A stretch of 64,000 bases of DNA from Clostridiales bacterium (GTDB lineage: Bacteria; Bacillota; Clostridia; Christensenellales; Pumilibacteraceae). This document shows positions 1 to 9,200 of this stretch, one piece after another. The position numbers and the translations under genes were made by a program. The DNA lies in the NCBI GenBank assembly GCA_022508445.1, contig JAFLVG010000001.1:248001-312000 (forward strand), read 5' to 3'. Under the pieces are notes generated by a model. The model saw only the letters and a list, made by a program, of their open reading frames with translations, had not been told where the DNA came from and made no database searches. Positions within the stretch are counted from its first letter, which is position 1, and each line of letters opens with the position of its first letter.

Positions 1-502
1 ACTGCTTGCGCTTTTCGAACGGCACTGCCACCGTTATATTGTCGGTTTCGATCGGCTCGAAAGTCATCTCGCACGCGAAGTCGCGCTTGCCGTTGTATTT
101 TTTATACTCGCACCGAAGCCGCCGCGTTCCGTCAGAATCTATATCGAATGAAATATCGACATTACCTTTTTTGAACCGAACATTCCCTTCCGAGCAGTTA
201 CTCGGCATTTTGAGCTTGCCGCGCGGAAGCAGTCCGACCTTGCTCTCGGTGATGTATTTAAGGTGCGTGAAGTCTATAACGGACGCCGACGCAAGCGACA
301 TATACGAGTTGTCCGCCACCGTCAGCGCTACGGCGTACTCATCGTCGCCGAAATAGTAATAGTCCCACTCTTTTATGCGCAGTTTTTTGCCCTTAATTGC
401 GCCTCGGTCATAGCTTTTGACCTGCGAAAACGCATAACCGCCTTCGCAAAGCTCTCCGCGAGCGTCGAGCAAATTTCCTTCGCCGAGCAGTCCCGACCGC
501 AT
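1..502 (-). CDS. DUF2804 family protein, N-terminal part (cut by window edge)
   Basis: About 167 codons read without a stop from an ATG at 502 to the left edge, so the C-terminal part is missing. The N-terminus (LLGEGNLLDARGELCEGGYA), then KLRIKEWDYYYFG and ADNSYMSLASASVIDF, matches my memory of the DUF2804 family start (a leucine-rich N-terminus, then 'KEWDYY', then 'ALTIADNSYMGLAS'). The family's function is unknown. The start follows the rpsI stop by a single codon in the same frame (TAA TCC ATG), with no Shine-Dalgarno sequence, so translation probably depends on reinitiation after rpsI. Family assignment is from memory of the motif order, not from a search. Confidence 0.72.
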   Translation of the reverse strand, partial: MRSGLLGEGNLLDARGELCEGGYAFSQVKSYDRGAIKGKKLRIKEWDYYYFGDDEYAVALTVADNSYMSLASASVIDFTHLKYITESKVGLLPRGKLKMPSNCSEGNVRFKKGNVDISFDIDSDGTRRLRCEYKKYNGKRDFACEMTFEPIETDNITVAVPFEKRKQ

Positions 503-505
503 GGA

Positions 506-922
506 TTAACGCTTGGAGAACTGCGGAGCTTTGCGCGCCTTTTTGAGACCGTATTTTTTACGCTCTTTCATGCGCGGATCGCGAGTGAGGAATCCCGCCT
601 TTTTGAGCGCCGGACGGTAAGTCGTGTCCACATTGCAAAGAGCGCGCGAAATGCCGTGACGAATCGCACCGGCTTGACCGGTATAACCGCCGCCGCGGAC
701 GTTGACGATTACGTCGAACTTACCTGCCGTATCGGTTTCGGCAAAGGGCTGATTGACAATAAGTTTAAGCGTATCGAGCGGAAAATAATCGTCGAGCGAA
801 CGCTTATTGACGGTTATCGTGCCGCTGCCGCCTGCCAAGATACGTACACGCGCGACCGCTTTTTTGCGGCGGCCCGTGCCCCAATATTGAACTTTCTTTT
901 TTGCGGAAGATTTAGCTGCCAT
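506..922 (-). CDS. rpsI: 30S ribosomal protein S9
   Basis: 138 aa, normal for S9. It binds the 3' major domain of 16S rRNA, and its C-terminal tail reaches the P-site tRNA. Visible signatures are [15 protein letters not shown] near the N-terminus, the central [21 protein letters not shown] and the basic C-terminus ending QFSKR. It lies 16 nt downstream of rplM, the usual L13-S9 pair, and is co-transcribed from the promoter at 1621-1649. The order rplM-rpsI is conserved in Firmicutes. The DUF2804 gene immediately downstream is less usual. Confidence 0.98.
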   Translation of the reverse strand: MAAKSSAKKKVQYWGTGRRKKAVARVRILAGGSGTITVNKRSLDDYFPLDTLKLIVNQPFAETDTAGKFDVIVNVRGGGYTGQAGAIRHGISRALCNVDTTYRPALKKAGFLTRDPRMKERKKYGLKKARKAPQFSKR

Positions 923-938
923 AGCTTATTACCTCTTT

Positions 939-1427
939 TTAATTTGCCTTGTCGTTATAGAGCTTGATTGCAAGCGGCTGGGGTTTTTGAGCTTCGTGAT
1001 TATGCTCCGCGCCCTTGAACACTTTGAGCTTTTTGATCATCTGACGGCCGAGCGAGTTTTTGGGAAGCATTCCTTTGACGGCCTTTTGTATCGCCTTGTC
1101 CGAATTCTCTTCGAGGAAGTGCGAATACTTCTGCTGCTTCAAACCGCCCATATAACCGGTATGGTAGGTGCGAAGCTTTGCATTAGCCTTGTTTCCCGTA
1201 AGCACGACCTTGTCCGAATTGACGACAATAACGAAATCGCCGACATCGACGTTGGGGGTGTACTCGGGCTTGGTCTTGCCTTTGAGTACGGACGCGACGG
1301 TGCTTGCAAGCCGACCGAGCGGCACGCCTGCCGCGTCGATGACAAACCAATTGCGCTTATATTCCTTATCGCCGATCTTGTAGTCGGCGGTACGGGAATC
1401 GATTTTTTTTGCCATTAATGTTTTCAT
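939..1427 (-). CDS. rplM: 50S ribosomal protein L13
   Basis: 162 aa from the ATG at 1427, which is preceded by GAGG at a 9-nt spacing (1437-1440). An ATG at 1436 is too close to that site and one at 1415 is possible. L13 is an early-assembling 23S rRNA protein. Recognisable segments are RNWFVIDAAGVPLGRLAS, the GDFVIVVNSDKV stretch, YHTGYMGGLKQQ and GMLPKNSLGRQMIKKLKVF. It is the first gene of the operon and sits behind a leader of about 185 nt, long enough for autogenous control by L13 as known in other Firmicutes, though I could not match a named leader motif. Confidence 0.97.
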   Translation of the reverse strand: MKTLMAKKIDSRTADYKIGDKEYKRNWFVIDAAGVPLGRLASTVASVLKGKTKPEYTPNVDVGDFVIVVNSDKVVLTGNKANAKLRTYHTGYMGGLKQQKYSHFLEENSDKAIQKAVKGMLPKNSLGRQMIKKLKVFKGAEHNHEAQKPQPLAIKLYNDKAN

Positions 1428-1615
1428 TGAAAACAACCTCGTAAAAATTTTTTAACCGGATTTCGTCTAAATCGTACGGCGCAGTCGCTTGGGAATAGCA
1501 ACTCTCCGCGCGTATTATCGGAACTCCTAAGCGCAAACGTTTCACGCCGCCGCGCTCTTGCGGTACGAACAGACGGTTGCCGGGGCAGGTCAAACCCATC
1601 CGCGCCGCAGTGCAA
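1428..1615 (-). promoter_or_regulatory. Long 5' leader of rplM
   Basis: Roughly 185 nt of untranslated RNA between the promoter and the rplM Shine-Dalgarno. It is GC-rich and can form several short hairpins. A leader of this size before rplM suggests ribosomal-protein autoregulation, but I could not fold it or match it to the Bacillus L13 leader. The rest of the 1428-1839 stretch holds only this leader and the two divergent promoters. Confidence 0.4.
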
Positions 1616-1620
1616 AGAGT

Positions 1621-1649
1621 ATTATACAATAAATCTTTTCCTCTGTCAA
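1621..1649 (-). promoter_or_regulatory. Sigma-A promoter of rplM-rpsI
   Basis: On the minus strand TTGACA (1644-1649) and TATAAT (1621-1626) are separated by exactly 17 nt. This is a full consensus match, fitting a highly expressed ribosomal protein operon. The start site falls near 1614. Confidence 0.9.
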
Positions 1650-1804
1650 CTGTTTAAACAGCATTACCCTATCCTAATATTTAAGACAAAACCGCACGCC
1701 GTATGGATAATGAGAATTTCGGCACAAATTTTTTATGCCTTTTTTCGGGCACAAAAAGACACAAAATGACATAAAAAGCCTCCGCTCAAAAAGCGCACTT
1801 TTTG

Positions 1805-1833
1805 TTGATTATCGTCGTAAAAGCAGGTAAAAT
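1805..1833 (+). promoter_or_regulatory. Promoter giving a leaderless mRNA (1840 gene)
   Basis: TTGATT (1805-1810), 17 nt, TAAAAT (1828-1833), then six bases and the ATG at 1840. The predicted +1 is the A of the start codon, and there is no Shine-Dalgarno sequence. Confidence 0.7.
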
Positions 1834-1839
1834 GTATGC

Positions 1840-2223
1840 ATGGACAAAATCTTATTGAACGAATACATATCGCTGATTTCAGACTCCTCATTCAAGCTGA
1901 CAGCAGAAAGACTGACATTTAAGAGCGGTGTGCGCGCCGATCTCAAAGGCTGTGACCTGCTTGCGGAGGCCGTCATACTTTACGGCACGGAGACATGCAC
2001 TGCATTTTGCGAAATATACCGCATACTCGGCGAGCTTCACGGCCAGCGCGCAAAGTCGGTCATGCGTTCCATAGCTTACGCGATAATGCACGCTTACGAT
2101 ATATCCGCTCGCCTTTCCGACATGATAGGCGTGACCGTAAAGGCCACCGACATACACAACGGGCTTGTAATTTCGATACTCGGACGGATTTTCAAAAACC
2201 CCGATCTTGCGGTTTACAAATAG
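1840..2223 (+). CDS. Small Spo0A C-terminal-domain-like protein
   Basis: 127 aa with no receiver domain. The central part (SGVRADLKGCDLLAEAVIL, then about 30 residues, then KSVMRSIAYAIMHAY) follows the pattern of the Spo0A DNA-binding domain ('G.P.HLKGY.YLREAI', 'PSRVERAIRHAIEVAW'). Spo0A-C binds DNA at 0A boxes to start sporulation. A free-standing copy could be a DNA-binding regulator without phosphorylation control or a diverged relative. Identity is weak and the call rests on motif spacing and length. The start is set by the promoter six bases upstream. Confidence 0.5.
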   Translation: MDKILLNEYISLISDSSFKLTAERLTFKSGVRADLKGCDLLAEAVILYGTETCTAFCEIYRILGELHGQRAKSVMRSIAYAIMHAYDISARLSDMIGVTVKATDIHNGLVISILGRIFKNPDLAVYK

Positions 2224-2353
2224 AGACAAAAACCGACTAGCGCAGAAATACAATGCTCGAAATTTCAGGCAAACGAAAACGCCCGTCGAACCGACAGACG
2301 TCCCCGTTTCATACAGGCGGATAACGCCCGAAAAATGAAGCAAATTGATGTGC

Positions 2354-3991
2354 TTAGTGCGTCAAGAAGAACATGAGGATAAACAGCACCGCGATGACAA
2401 CGGTAACAACGTTTATCTTTTCTTTCTTTTCTACCGCAATTGTGTTGTCCTTGTTTTTAAGGCTGAACAGGTCGACAAAGATCTTGATGAGAAGCCACGA
2501 AATAATACCGAACGCGATACCGTAGGAAATATTGTAGGTAAGCGGCATCATAGCGATGGTGAGGAATGCGGGAACAGCTTCGGCCGCGTCCGTCCATTCA
2601 ATCTCACGCACGCAGTTCATCATGAGAACGCCGACATAGATAAGCGCAATCGAAGTCGCCGCGCTGGGAATCATCTCGGCGATCGGGCTGAGGAACATGG
2701 CGAGCAAGAAGCAGCCTGCGGTGATGAGCGAGGCAAAGCCGGTGCGCGCACCCGCGCCGATACCTGCCGACGATTCGACGAACGTCGTTACAGTGGAAGT
2801 ACCTGCGACAGCGCCTGTTGTCGTTGCGATAGCGTCGCAAAGCATGCAGTTGTTAATGTTGGGAATGCCGCCGTCTTTTTCGAGCATGTTGCCGCGCGCG
2901 CACGCGCCGTACAAAGTACCCATGGTATCGAACATATCGACCATGCAGAACGCCAAGGCGGAAGTAATGATAACGAGTGTGAGCGAACCGCCGTTGTGCG
3001 TTGCGAGATAACCGTCGAAGTTGAAGCCGTTGGCAAACACTTGCCCGACCGATTGAGTACCCCAATCCTTGAATGCGTCAATGGGATTGGAGAACGAGAA
3101 AGTATCGATAACGCCCTTGCAAGCGGCGTCACCGTAGCCGTAGCCTATTGCCATGAACAACCAGTACAATGCCGTGCCGCCGAGAAGCGCCCAAAGCACT
3201 GCGCCTTTTACTTTCTTCTTTGCCATGATAGCGACTGCGATAATGCCGACGATAGTGACAATGAGCGGCATTACCGAGCCGTAGGTAGCCGAACCGCCCA
3301 TGCTTGCGGGAAGAAGGTTGAACGAAGCAAGCTTAACGATGGTAGCCGAGCTGACTGCGCCGTCTACGATCGAGGCGTCGGTCGTGATAAGTCCGACATT
3401 TTGCATGCCGATAAACGCGATGAACAAGCCAATGCCGGCAGGAATTGCAATGCGGACAACCTTCGGAATGGCATTGAACAGCATTTTGCGGAGTCCGGTA
3501 ACGGTGAGCAGAATGAACACTACGCCGTCGATGAGGACGAGTACAAGCGCGTTAGCGTATGAGAGTCCGAAACCGAAGCAAATAGTGAATACGAAGAATG
3601 CGTTCAGTCCCATACCGCTCGCTTGTGCCATAGGCATACGAGCAAGCAACGCCATAAGCATTGTGCCGACGATTGCAGACAAAGCCGTTGCAATGTAGAT
3701 TGCACCGAAGCTCGGTCCGGTCATGCTCAACATACCGGCGTTGACGGGCAAGATGTAGACCATCGCCATAAAGGTGATAAGTCCGCCGATAAGCTCGGCG
3801 CGGAAGGTTGATTTGTTCTTTCTTATACCGAAGAACTTATCGAGTTTCCCCGCAAAGCCTTTGTACGGCTTTTGTTCGACTGCCGTGTCGTCGCCGCTCG
3901 CAACCGTTTCGGGCTGCGCAGTCGCTTCGGACACTTGGTCTTGTTGTGCAGCGTCTTGCGGCTCTGCAACAGTCATGTCTTCTGTTTCCAT
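2354..3991 (-). CDS. NCS2-family purine permease (AzgA-like)
   Basis: 545 aa, an inner-membrane proton-driven uptake protein for hypoxanthine, guanine or adenine. The family start TFRAELIGGLITFMAMVYILPVN is followed by about a dozen hydrophobic segments, with GLNAFFVFTICFGFGLSYANAL and the later FVESSAGIGAGARTGFASL characteristic of the AzgA branch. The first 60 residues are an acidic, glutamine-rich extension that is unusual for the family. The start has AAGGAG upstream. It lies 67 nt downstream of hpt, forming an import-plus-salvage operon. The exact purine transported cannot be read from the sequence. Confidence 0.9.
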   Translation of the reverse strand: METEDMTVAEPQDAAQQDQVSEATAQPETVASGDDTAVEQKPYKGFAGKLDKFFGIRKNKSTFRAELIGGLITFMAMVYILPVNAGMLSMTGPSFGAIYIATALSAIVGTMLMALLARMPMAQASGMGLNAFFVFTICFGFGLSYANALVLVLIDGVVFILLTVTGLRKMLFNAIPKVVRIAIPAGIGLFIAFIGMQNVGLITTDASIVDGAVSSATIVKLASFNLLPASMGGSATYGSVMPLIVTIVGIIAVAIMAKKKVKGAVLWALLGGTALYWLFMAIGYGYGDAACKGVIDTFSFSNPIDAFKDWGTQSVGQVFANGFNFDGYLATHNGGSLTLVIITSALAFCMVDMFDTMGTLYGACARGNMLEKDGGIPNINNCMLCDAIATTTGAVAGTSTVTTFVESSAGIGAGARTGFASLITAGCFLLAMFLSPIAEMIPSAATSIALIYVGVLMMNCVREIEWTDAAEAVPAFLTIAMMPLTYNISYGIAFGIISWLLIKIFVDLFSLKNKDNTIAVEKKEKINVVTVVIAVLFILMFFLTH

Positions 3992-4058
3992 AGACTCTCC
4001 TTTTGTTTATTATTTAACCGATATTCTCGGTCATTGCCGAACAAAAATATAACGCGGT

Positions 4059-4598
4059 CTACTTCTCGTAGATCTCGCGTTTGAGAATGCCGACATACGG
4101 CAAAGTGCGGTATTGTTGTGCATAGTCCAATCCGTACCCTACGATAAACTCGTCGCCTATTTCAAAGCACGAATAGTCTGCTTTGATGTCCACCTTGCGG
4201 CGAGAGGGCTTGTCGAACAACGTCACCGTAGTAAAAGTACTTGCGCCGCGCCCCATAAGGAGGTCGCGCATTCTTTGAAGCGTATAACCCGAATCGACGA
4301 TATCCTCTACGAGAATTACGTCGCGATCCTTGACGGAAGCCGCCAAATCCATGACGATTTTGGGCATGCCCGAGCTTTCCGACGAGGCGCCGTAGGACGA
4401 AACCGTCATAAAGTCGATTTGTACCGGTGTTTGCATAGCGCGAACAAGATCGCAAAAGAACATTACACTGCCTTTGAGTACACTGATAGCAAGCGGCTTT
4501 TTGCCGGCAAGCCGCTCGTCTAACCACGCCGCCGCCGCTTTGACCTTTTCCGCTATCTGCTCTTGGGTAAGAACTATGCTTTGCAAATCCTTATTCAT
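4059..4598 (-). CDS. hpt: Hypoxanthine phosphoribosyltransferase
   Basis: 179 aa from the ATG at 4598, chosen because GGGAG lies five bases upstream; an upstream in-frame methionine at 4643 lacks a site. It converts hypoxanthine or guanine plus PRPP to IMP or GMP. Visible motifs are SVLKGSVMFFCDLVR, the PRPP-binding loop VILVEDIVDSGYTL and the C-terminal FIVGYGLDYAQQYRTLPYVG. It heads the operon with the downstream purine permease. Confidence 0.95.
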   Translation of the reverse strand: MNKDLQSIVLTQEQIAEKVKAAAAWLDERLAGKKPLAISVLKGSVMFFCDLVRAMQTPVQIDFMTVSSYGASSESSGMPKIVMDLAASVKDRDVILVEDIVDSGYTLQRMRDLLMGRGASTFTTVTLFDKPSRRKVDIKADYSCFEIGDEFIVGYGLDYAQQYRTLPYVGILKREIYEK

Positions 4599-4687
4599 CA
4601 GTAGCTCCCGACCGTTAATAATTAGGAAAACAAAGTGCGGCAACCGCCTGATTACAACAAAGGCATAGCCGCAACACTTACATTTCG

Positions 4688-4716
4688 ATTATAACACAAG
4701 AAAGAAAATTATGCAA
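4688..4716 (-). promoter_or_regulatory. Promoter of hpt-permease operon
   Basis: TTGCAT (4711-4716), 17 nt, TATAAT (4688-4693) on the minus strand. The leader of about 80 nt contains a short GCGGC/GCCGC hairpin but no purine-riboswitch core that I can recognise. Confidence 0.75.
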
Positions 4717-4824
4717 TTGTTTGACGGCACATAGTGGAATTTTGTCGCATTTTGTTTCACAAATTTTGCACAAGCAATCCTGCTCCGCAAAGCGGCTACG
4801 GCAAAAAACGGAAATTTCCGCATT

Positions 4825-4852
4825 AAAAAAGCACGGCATTCCCGTGCTTTTT
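4825..4852 (-). terminator. Intrinsic terminator after the heptapeptide-repeat gene
   Basis: Stem GCACGG/CCGTGC extended by A/T pairs, with a five-base loop and T-rich runs on both sides. It ends transcription of the minus-strand gene whose stop is at 4871 and could work in both directions. Confidence 0.8.
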
Positions 4853-4870
4853 GTTCTTTTATCGATTAAC

Positions 4871-6049
4871 TTATCTACGGCTTGCCGCTGACATAGCTTT
4901 TAAGAGCTTGCTCAAAGCGTCGTTGAGTCTCTTCTGCTGCTCGGGCGTTTTGTTCTCGGGCTTGGCTCGTTCTTGTTGCAAGCGCGTAGCAACTTCGCGC
5001 ATTGCATCACGTGAGGCGCCTTCACGATCGATCTTTTCTATTTGAGCAATCACTTCGTCCGCAGACGTCATCGCGCCGGTGGGTGCGGCCTGCGGTTGTG
5101 CTTGTGCCTGTGCCTGTGCGGCTTGCTGTTGCGCACGCGCTTGCGCCATCGCCTCTTCACGCGCACGGCGTCTGATTTCCTCTTCGCTCTCTTGCGGCGT
5201 GGCCGTCATCACCGGCGGTTGCTCGGCGTAAGCCTGCTGCGGCTCGGCATAAGCCTGTTGAGGTTCTGCGTAGACTTGCTGCGGCTCCGCATAAGCCTGT
5301 TGAGGTTCCGCATAGACTTGCTGCGGCTCGGCATAAGCCTGTTGCGGTTCCGCATAGACTTGCTGGGGTTCCGCATAGGCCTGTTGCGGTTCCGCATAGG
5401 CCTGTTGCGGCTCGGCGTAGGCTTGCTGCTGCGGCGTGACAACATTGATCGGGGACGCGGACTGATTTTGCTGCGCTGCCATGGGCTGTTGGACTTGATC
5501 GCCGTCCATTATCGGCATAAACTTGGCGTATGTCTTGACGGCGCCGCCGTAAGCGACTTTGCCTATTATTCCGCCGACAACAGTCAAAATTCCGCCGACA
5601 ATCAAAACGGTGAGCGGCGTGACAAACGAAGCGAGCAAAAGCTCATCGATCTCTTTTGCGAGCGGCGCGGAAAAATAACCGATGCCGGCGCAGACAAGCG
5701 TCGCGGAAAGAGTTGTGAGCCAAACTTTGGAGATGAGCGAATGTTTGTACGGCGTAGAAACGCATACGTCTTCCGTCACGAGCATAGACGGTTTGAGATT
5801 GCCCATGCGCGCAGTCTTGTACTGCGCCTTGATCGGCGCAGGCATTTTTTTCATCGCGGCAACCACGGTTTGGGGTTTTGCGATCGCCGACTTCATCGCC
5901 GCCTTAATCGCTTTGAATTTACCGCTCAAAAGTCCCATAAGTAGCGGAACTAAAAATGCAACTACCACGACGATCAACGAAATCGTCAGCCACAAATCGG
6001 CGGACAATCCGAGCGTTTCCGTGAACATTTTAGTCATAGATTCGAGCAT
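4871..6049 (-). CDS. Membrane protein with ten tandem PQQ(A/V)YAE repeats
   Basis: 392 aa, not recognised as a known family. One membrane segment lies near residues 18-42. After a basic cytosolic-looking stretch come two more hydrophobic segments near 110-170. Residues about 205-276 are ten near-perfect seven-residue repeats of PQQAYAE or PQQVYAE, encoded by a 21-bp tandem repeat (5221-5435). The remainder is a charged and alanine/glutamine-rich helix (EEEIRRRAREEAMAQARAQQ) likely to form a coiled coil. The start has AAGGAG upstream. The repeats suggest an extended spacer or interaction arm; no function can be assigned. Confidence 0.8.
   Translation of the reverse strand: MLESMTKMFTETLGLSADLWLTISLIVVVVAFLVPLLMGLLSGKFKAIKAAMKSAIAKPQTVVAAMKKMPAPIKAQYKTARMGNLKPSMLVTEDVCVSTPYKHSLISKVWLTTLSATLVCAGIGYFSAPLAKEIDELLLASFVTPLTVLIVGGILTVVGGIIGKVAYGGAVKTYAKFMPIMDGDQVQQPMAAQQNQSASPINVVTPQQQAYAEPQQAYAEPQQAYAEPQQVYAEPQQAYAEPQQVYAEPQQAYAEPQQVYAEPQQAYAEPQQAYAEQPPVMTATPQESEEEIRRRAREEAMAQARAQQQAAQAQAQAQPQAAPTGAMTSADEVIAQIEKIDREGASRDAMREVATRLQQERAKPENKTPEQQKRLNDALSKLLKAMSAASRR
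5221..5435 (-). repeat. 21-bp tandem repeat inside a coding sequence
   Basis: Ten in-frame copies encoding PQQ(A/V)YAE. Copies differ mainly at synonymous positions and at the A/V position, so selection on the peptide rather than very recent DNA slippage seems likely. Copy number could vary between strains. Confidence 0.85.
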
Positions 6050-6221
6050 TTTACACTCTCCTTGCGTATATTTTCAGATACCGTATAGGCATGATTTCTT
6101 TGCGAGTATAGTTAGACAAATATAGTTTAGCATATACAAATAAAAAAATCTATACTTTTTAGAAACTTTTTCGGTTTTTTTGATATTTATGTGCTAACGG
6201 GTAAAATCATGAGCTTATAAG

Positions 6222-9200
6222 TCATTTTATTTCGGTGACTTCGAAAAGCTCGCCCGACGCAAAGGAATACAAATACGCATGCTTAACCTTAAAAGCAGGC
6301 ACGCTCTTTTCCACGGCGGCGGCATACAGGCGGAGCTGCATTCGGTATCCGGCGTTATCCTTGATTGCGCTCGGATTGCCCGTTTTGTAATCGACGATCG
6401 TCACATTGCCGCAATCGTCCGCTATCAGCAAATCTATTACGCCTTGAACCAATATATTTTCGTCCGCGCCGTCGCGGTAAAGTCCGTCGGCAGGCAGGTC
6501 CGCTATAAAATACCGTTCTTTCCAGACAAACGCCGCCGACTCCGCAAGCCCGTTCATGACCTTTGCCGCGCGCAATATTTGTCCTTCGTCCACAAGATCG
6601 AAGTTTTCGCACTGCTCTTTCAGCCTTTGCATGTCGGGCGATGAAAAATCCACAAGCTCCATGGCGCGGTGATACGCCGTGCCGCGAGCGCGTGCGTCGG
6701 CTCCGTCGCACTTTGGCATATCTCCGCCCTCGCCTTGAATATCGTCGTACTCGTCGGCGGTAAGTACGGGCGCCGCCGCGGTATAGTCGTCGCCTGTACT
6801 TATTTCCTCGTCGCCGTGCGAGATTGCGGTCACGCAAGTCTTGATGGGAAGCTCGTTCTTTTTGTACCCGTCGGTACGCAGAATGCGCTCTTTGACGGCG
6901 CGCACAATCCCGTCGTCTATGGGAAGAGCCTGTATTTCTTCTTCCGCTTCGACGGGAAGAAGAAGCGGCTCGGGCGTTACCGGCAAGAAATTAACAAAGT
7001 CGAGAAAGCACTTTGCCTCGCGAGGCTCAACCGCTTTTCTGTTTTTGTTCTTGCCGCACACAATGAGCTTTCTCTTTGCGCGAGTGAGAGCGACGTACAG
7101 GAGGCGCAGTTCTTCCGATTTTGTTCGCTCGGGTGCGAGCGCATTGCATACCATCCACGGAACGGACTTTTTGAGCGTGCGCGAGGACGCGTCGGGAATC
7201 TTAATCGCCACGCCGCTTTCCGTTGCCATTATGCGCGAGCTGTTGTCGCGCTCGTTGAACCTTCTCGCCGTGTCCGCCACAATGACGAAATCGTATTCGA
7301 GACCTTTGGACGAGTGTATCGTGGAAATCACAACCGCGTCGTCTCCGTCCGTAACGTCAAGCTCGAAGTCCGAGCTGTCGTAGTAATCGATGAACGCGTG
7401 CAAATCGCAATGCCGCTCGGCGGCGTAGTCGATAACCGCCTCCAAAACGCGAGCGTTACCGCCCTTTTCGTAGACGCTGCCGAAATAATCGATAGTGGAA
7501 GTGATATAACCGAGAGCGTCGGCGGCGTCGTGATTGGCGCGAGAGTAGCGCATGAACCTTTCGCGCAGTGCGAAAAACGCTTGAAGCCGCGCGCGATACT
7601 TGTCGCCGTTATACGCTTCGAGCTTTTGCCAAAACATTATGGGCGTTCTTGCTCCGAACGAATCGTTTTTATTGCCTTTGCGAAGCACATCGTCGCCGAC
7701 CGCCGCAATTTCGGCAAGCTCTTTGTCCGAAAATCCGCCCATGGACGAAGTCAGCGCGGTGTACAGCGCAACGTCGTCGTAACGGTTATCTACAAACCTC
7801 GCGATATCCATTAGCGCAACGGCTTCCGGGAAGTCCTTTACTTTGGTCTTGCGCCCGAAGCTGTGCTTGATATTGCGCATCTTGAATTCCGACGAAAGCG
7901 CCGCGCAAAACTCGGGATCGGCGGAGCGCAAAAGCACTGCCACCGAGCTTAAACTCGGTTTGTCCGTCGTCGCGAGCCACTTGGTTATTTCGCTTGCGAT
8001 AAACTGCGCCTCGCGATCCGGCTCGACAGCCACTGCCGCCGCGCCGTTCATCACCGAATACACGTCGCCGTAATCATTTTCGTCCGTTTCCGTGCTTACT
8101 TCGTTTTCGGACTCGGGACTGATTAAGACAAGCTCGGCTTTGCCGTCCGCCATAGCCTTATTGCCGAAAACAAGCCGTTGTCCACGTTGCCCTGTTTTGC
8201 CTGAGTAGTCCACTCCGCCGAACTCGGTTGTCATCGTCCTGTCGAACACTACGTTGATAAAATCGATAACCGGCTTTGCCGAACGGAAGTTTTCGGCAAG
8301 GGAAATGTGGGTGTATTCGCCGCTTAATATAGCGTCTTGGAAATGCTTGGGACTGCAACGCCTAAACCCGTATATGGATTGCTTGATGTCTCCCACCAAA
8401 AACATTTCCGCGCCTGCGTCCTTGAACTTTCGGGCTATTTCGGACTGTAACGGATTGACGTCTTGGAACTCGTCAATGAACACATATTTGACGGTTGCCG
8501 CAATTTCGGACATACAGTCGGGACTTTCGAGCACGGAAAACGCGCCGTGTTCGAGGTCGGAGTAATCTATCTTGCCGAGCGCTTCTTTGCGCTTTGAATA
8601 TCTTTTAAGCGCGTCGAACGCGACTGCGCAAACGGCGCGCACATACGGCGTGCCGTTGCACTCTTTTGCGGCTTTCGCTTCGCTGTTGAAAGTGCGGAAA
8701 GCCTTGCAATCGGCTTTGAGCGCTTTGAACATCTCGTTGAGTTCGTCGGTCGCGTCGCCTTTTATCCTGTGCGATGTTCCGGTGATATCGTCTATCGTGC
8801 CGTCCATATAATCGCCGAACTCGCCGATTACAACAGCATGCCTACTCATGCCTGCCGCGGCAAGGTCGGCTTTCAGCGCGTCTATCCTTTGGAACAGCGC
8901 TTCTCGCTTGTCGGTTACAATCTTATCGAGAGTATCGAAATACTCGCAGTCCTCTTTTACGGTTGTCAAATACTCTTCGGGCTTGGGAACGGAAAGCGCA
9001 AAGTCCAACACGTCGGTGACCGCGGAAATCACTCCGTCGTCGTTTTTGCGACTGCGCATCATGTCGTACAACGCCGAGAAAAAGGTATCGCCGCTCTCCC
9101 AAGCGCTTTTTACCGCGGCGGCTACTGCGGCACGCTTCAACGATGCCGCCTCGCTCTCCTCGCACACAACAGCCGACGGATCGATGCCGGTAGCGTAAAA

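Noticed and set aside
2345-3562. 405-codon plus-strand frame opposite the purine permease
   Set aside because: Composition is charged and histidine-rich, as expected for the complement of a membrane protein gene. No start signals.
4599-4687. Purine riboswitch before hpt
   Set aside because: The leader has only a short hairpin and lacks the three-way junction and conserved loop sequences of the purine class.
5221-5435. CRISPR-like appearance of regular repeats
   Set aside because: Unit is 21 bp with no variable spacers and it is in frame, encoding a heptapeptide. It is a protein repeat.
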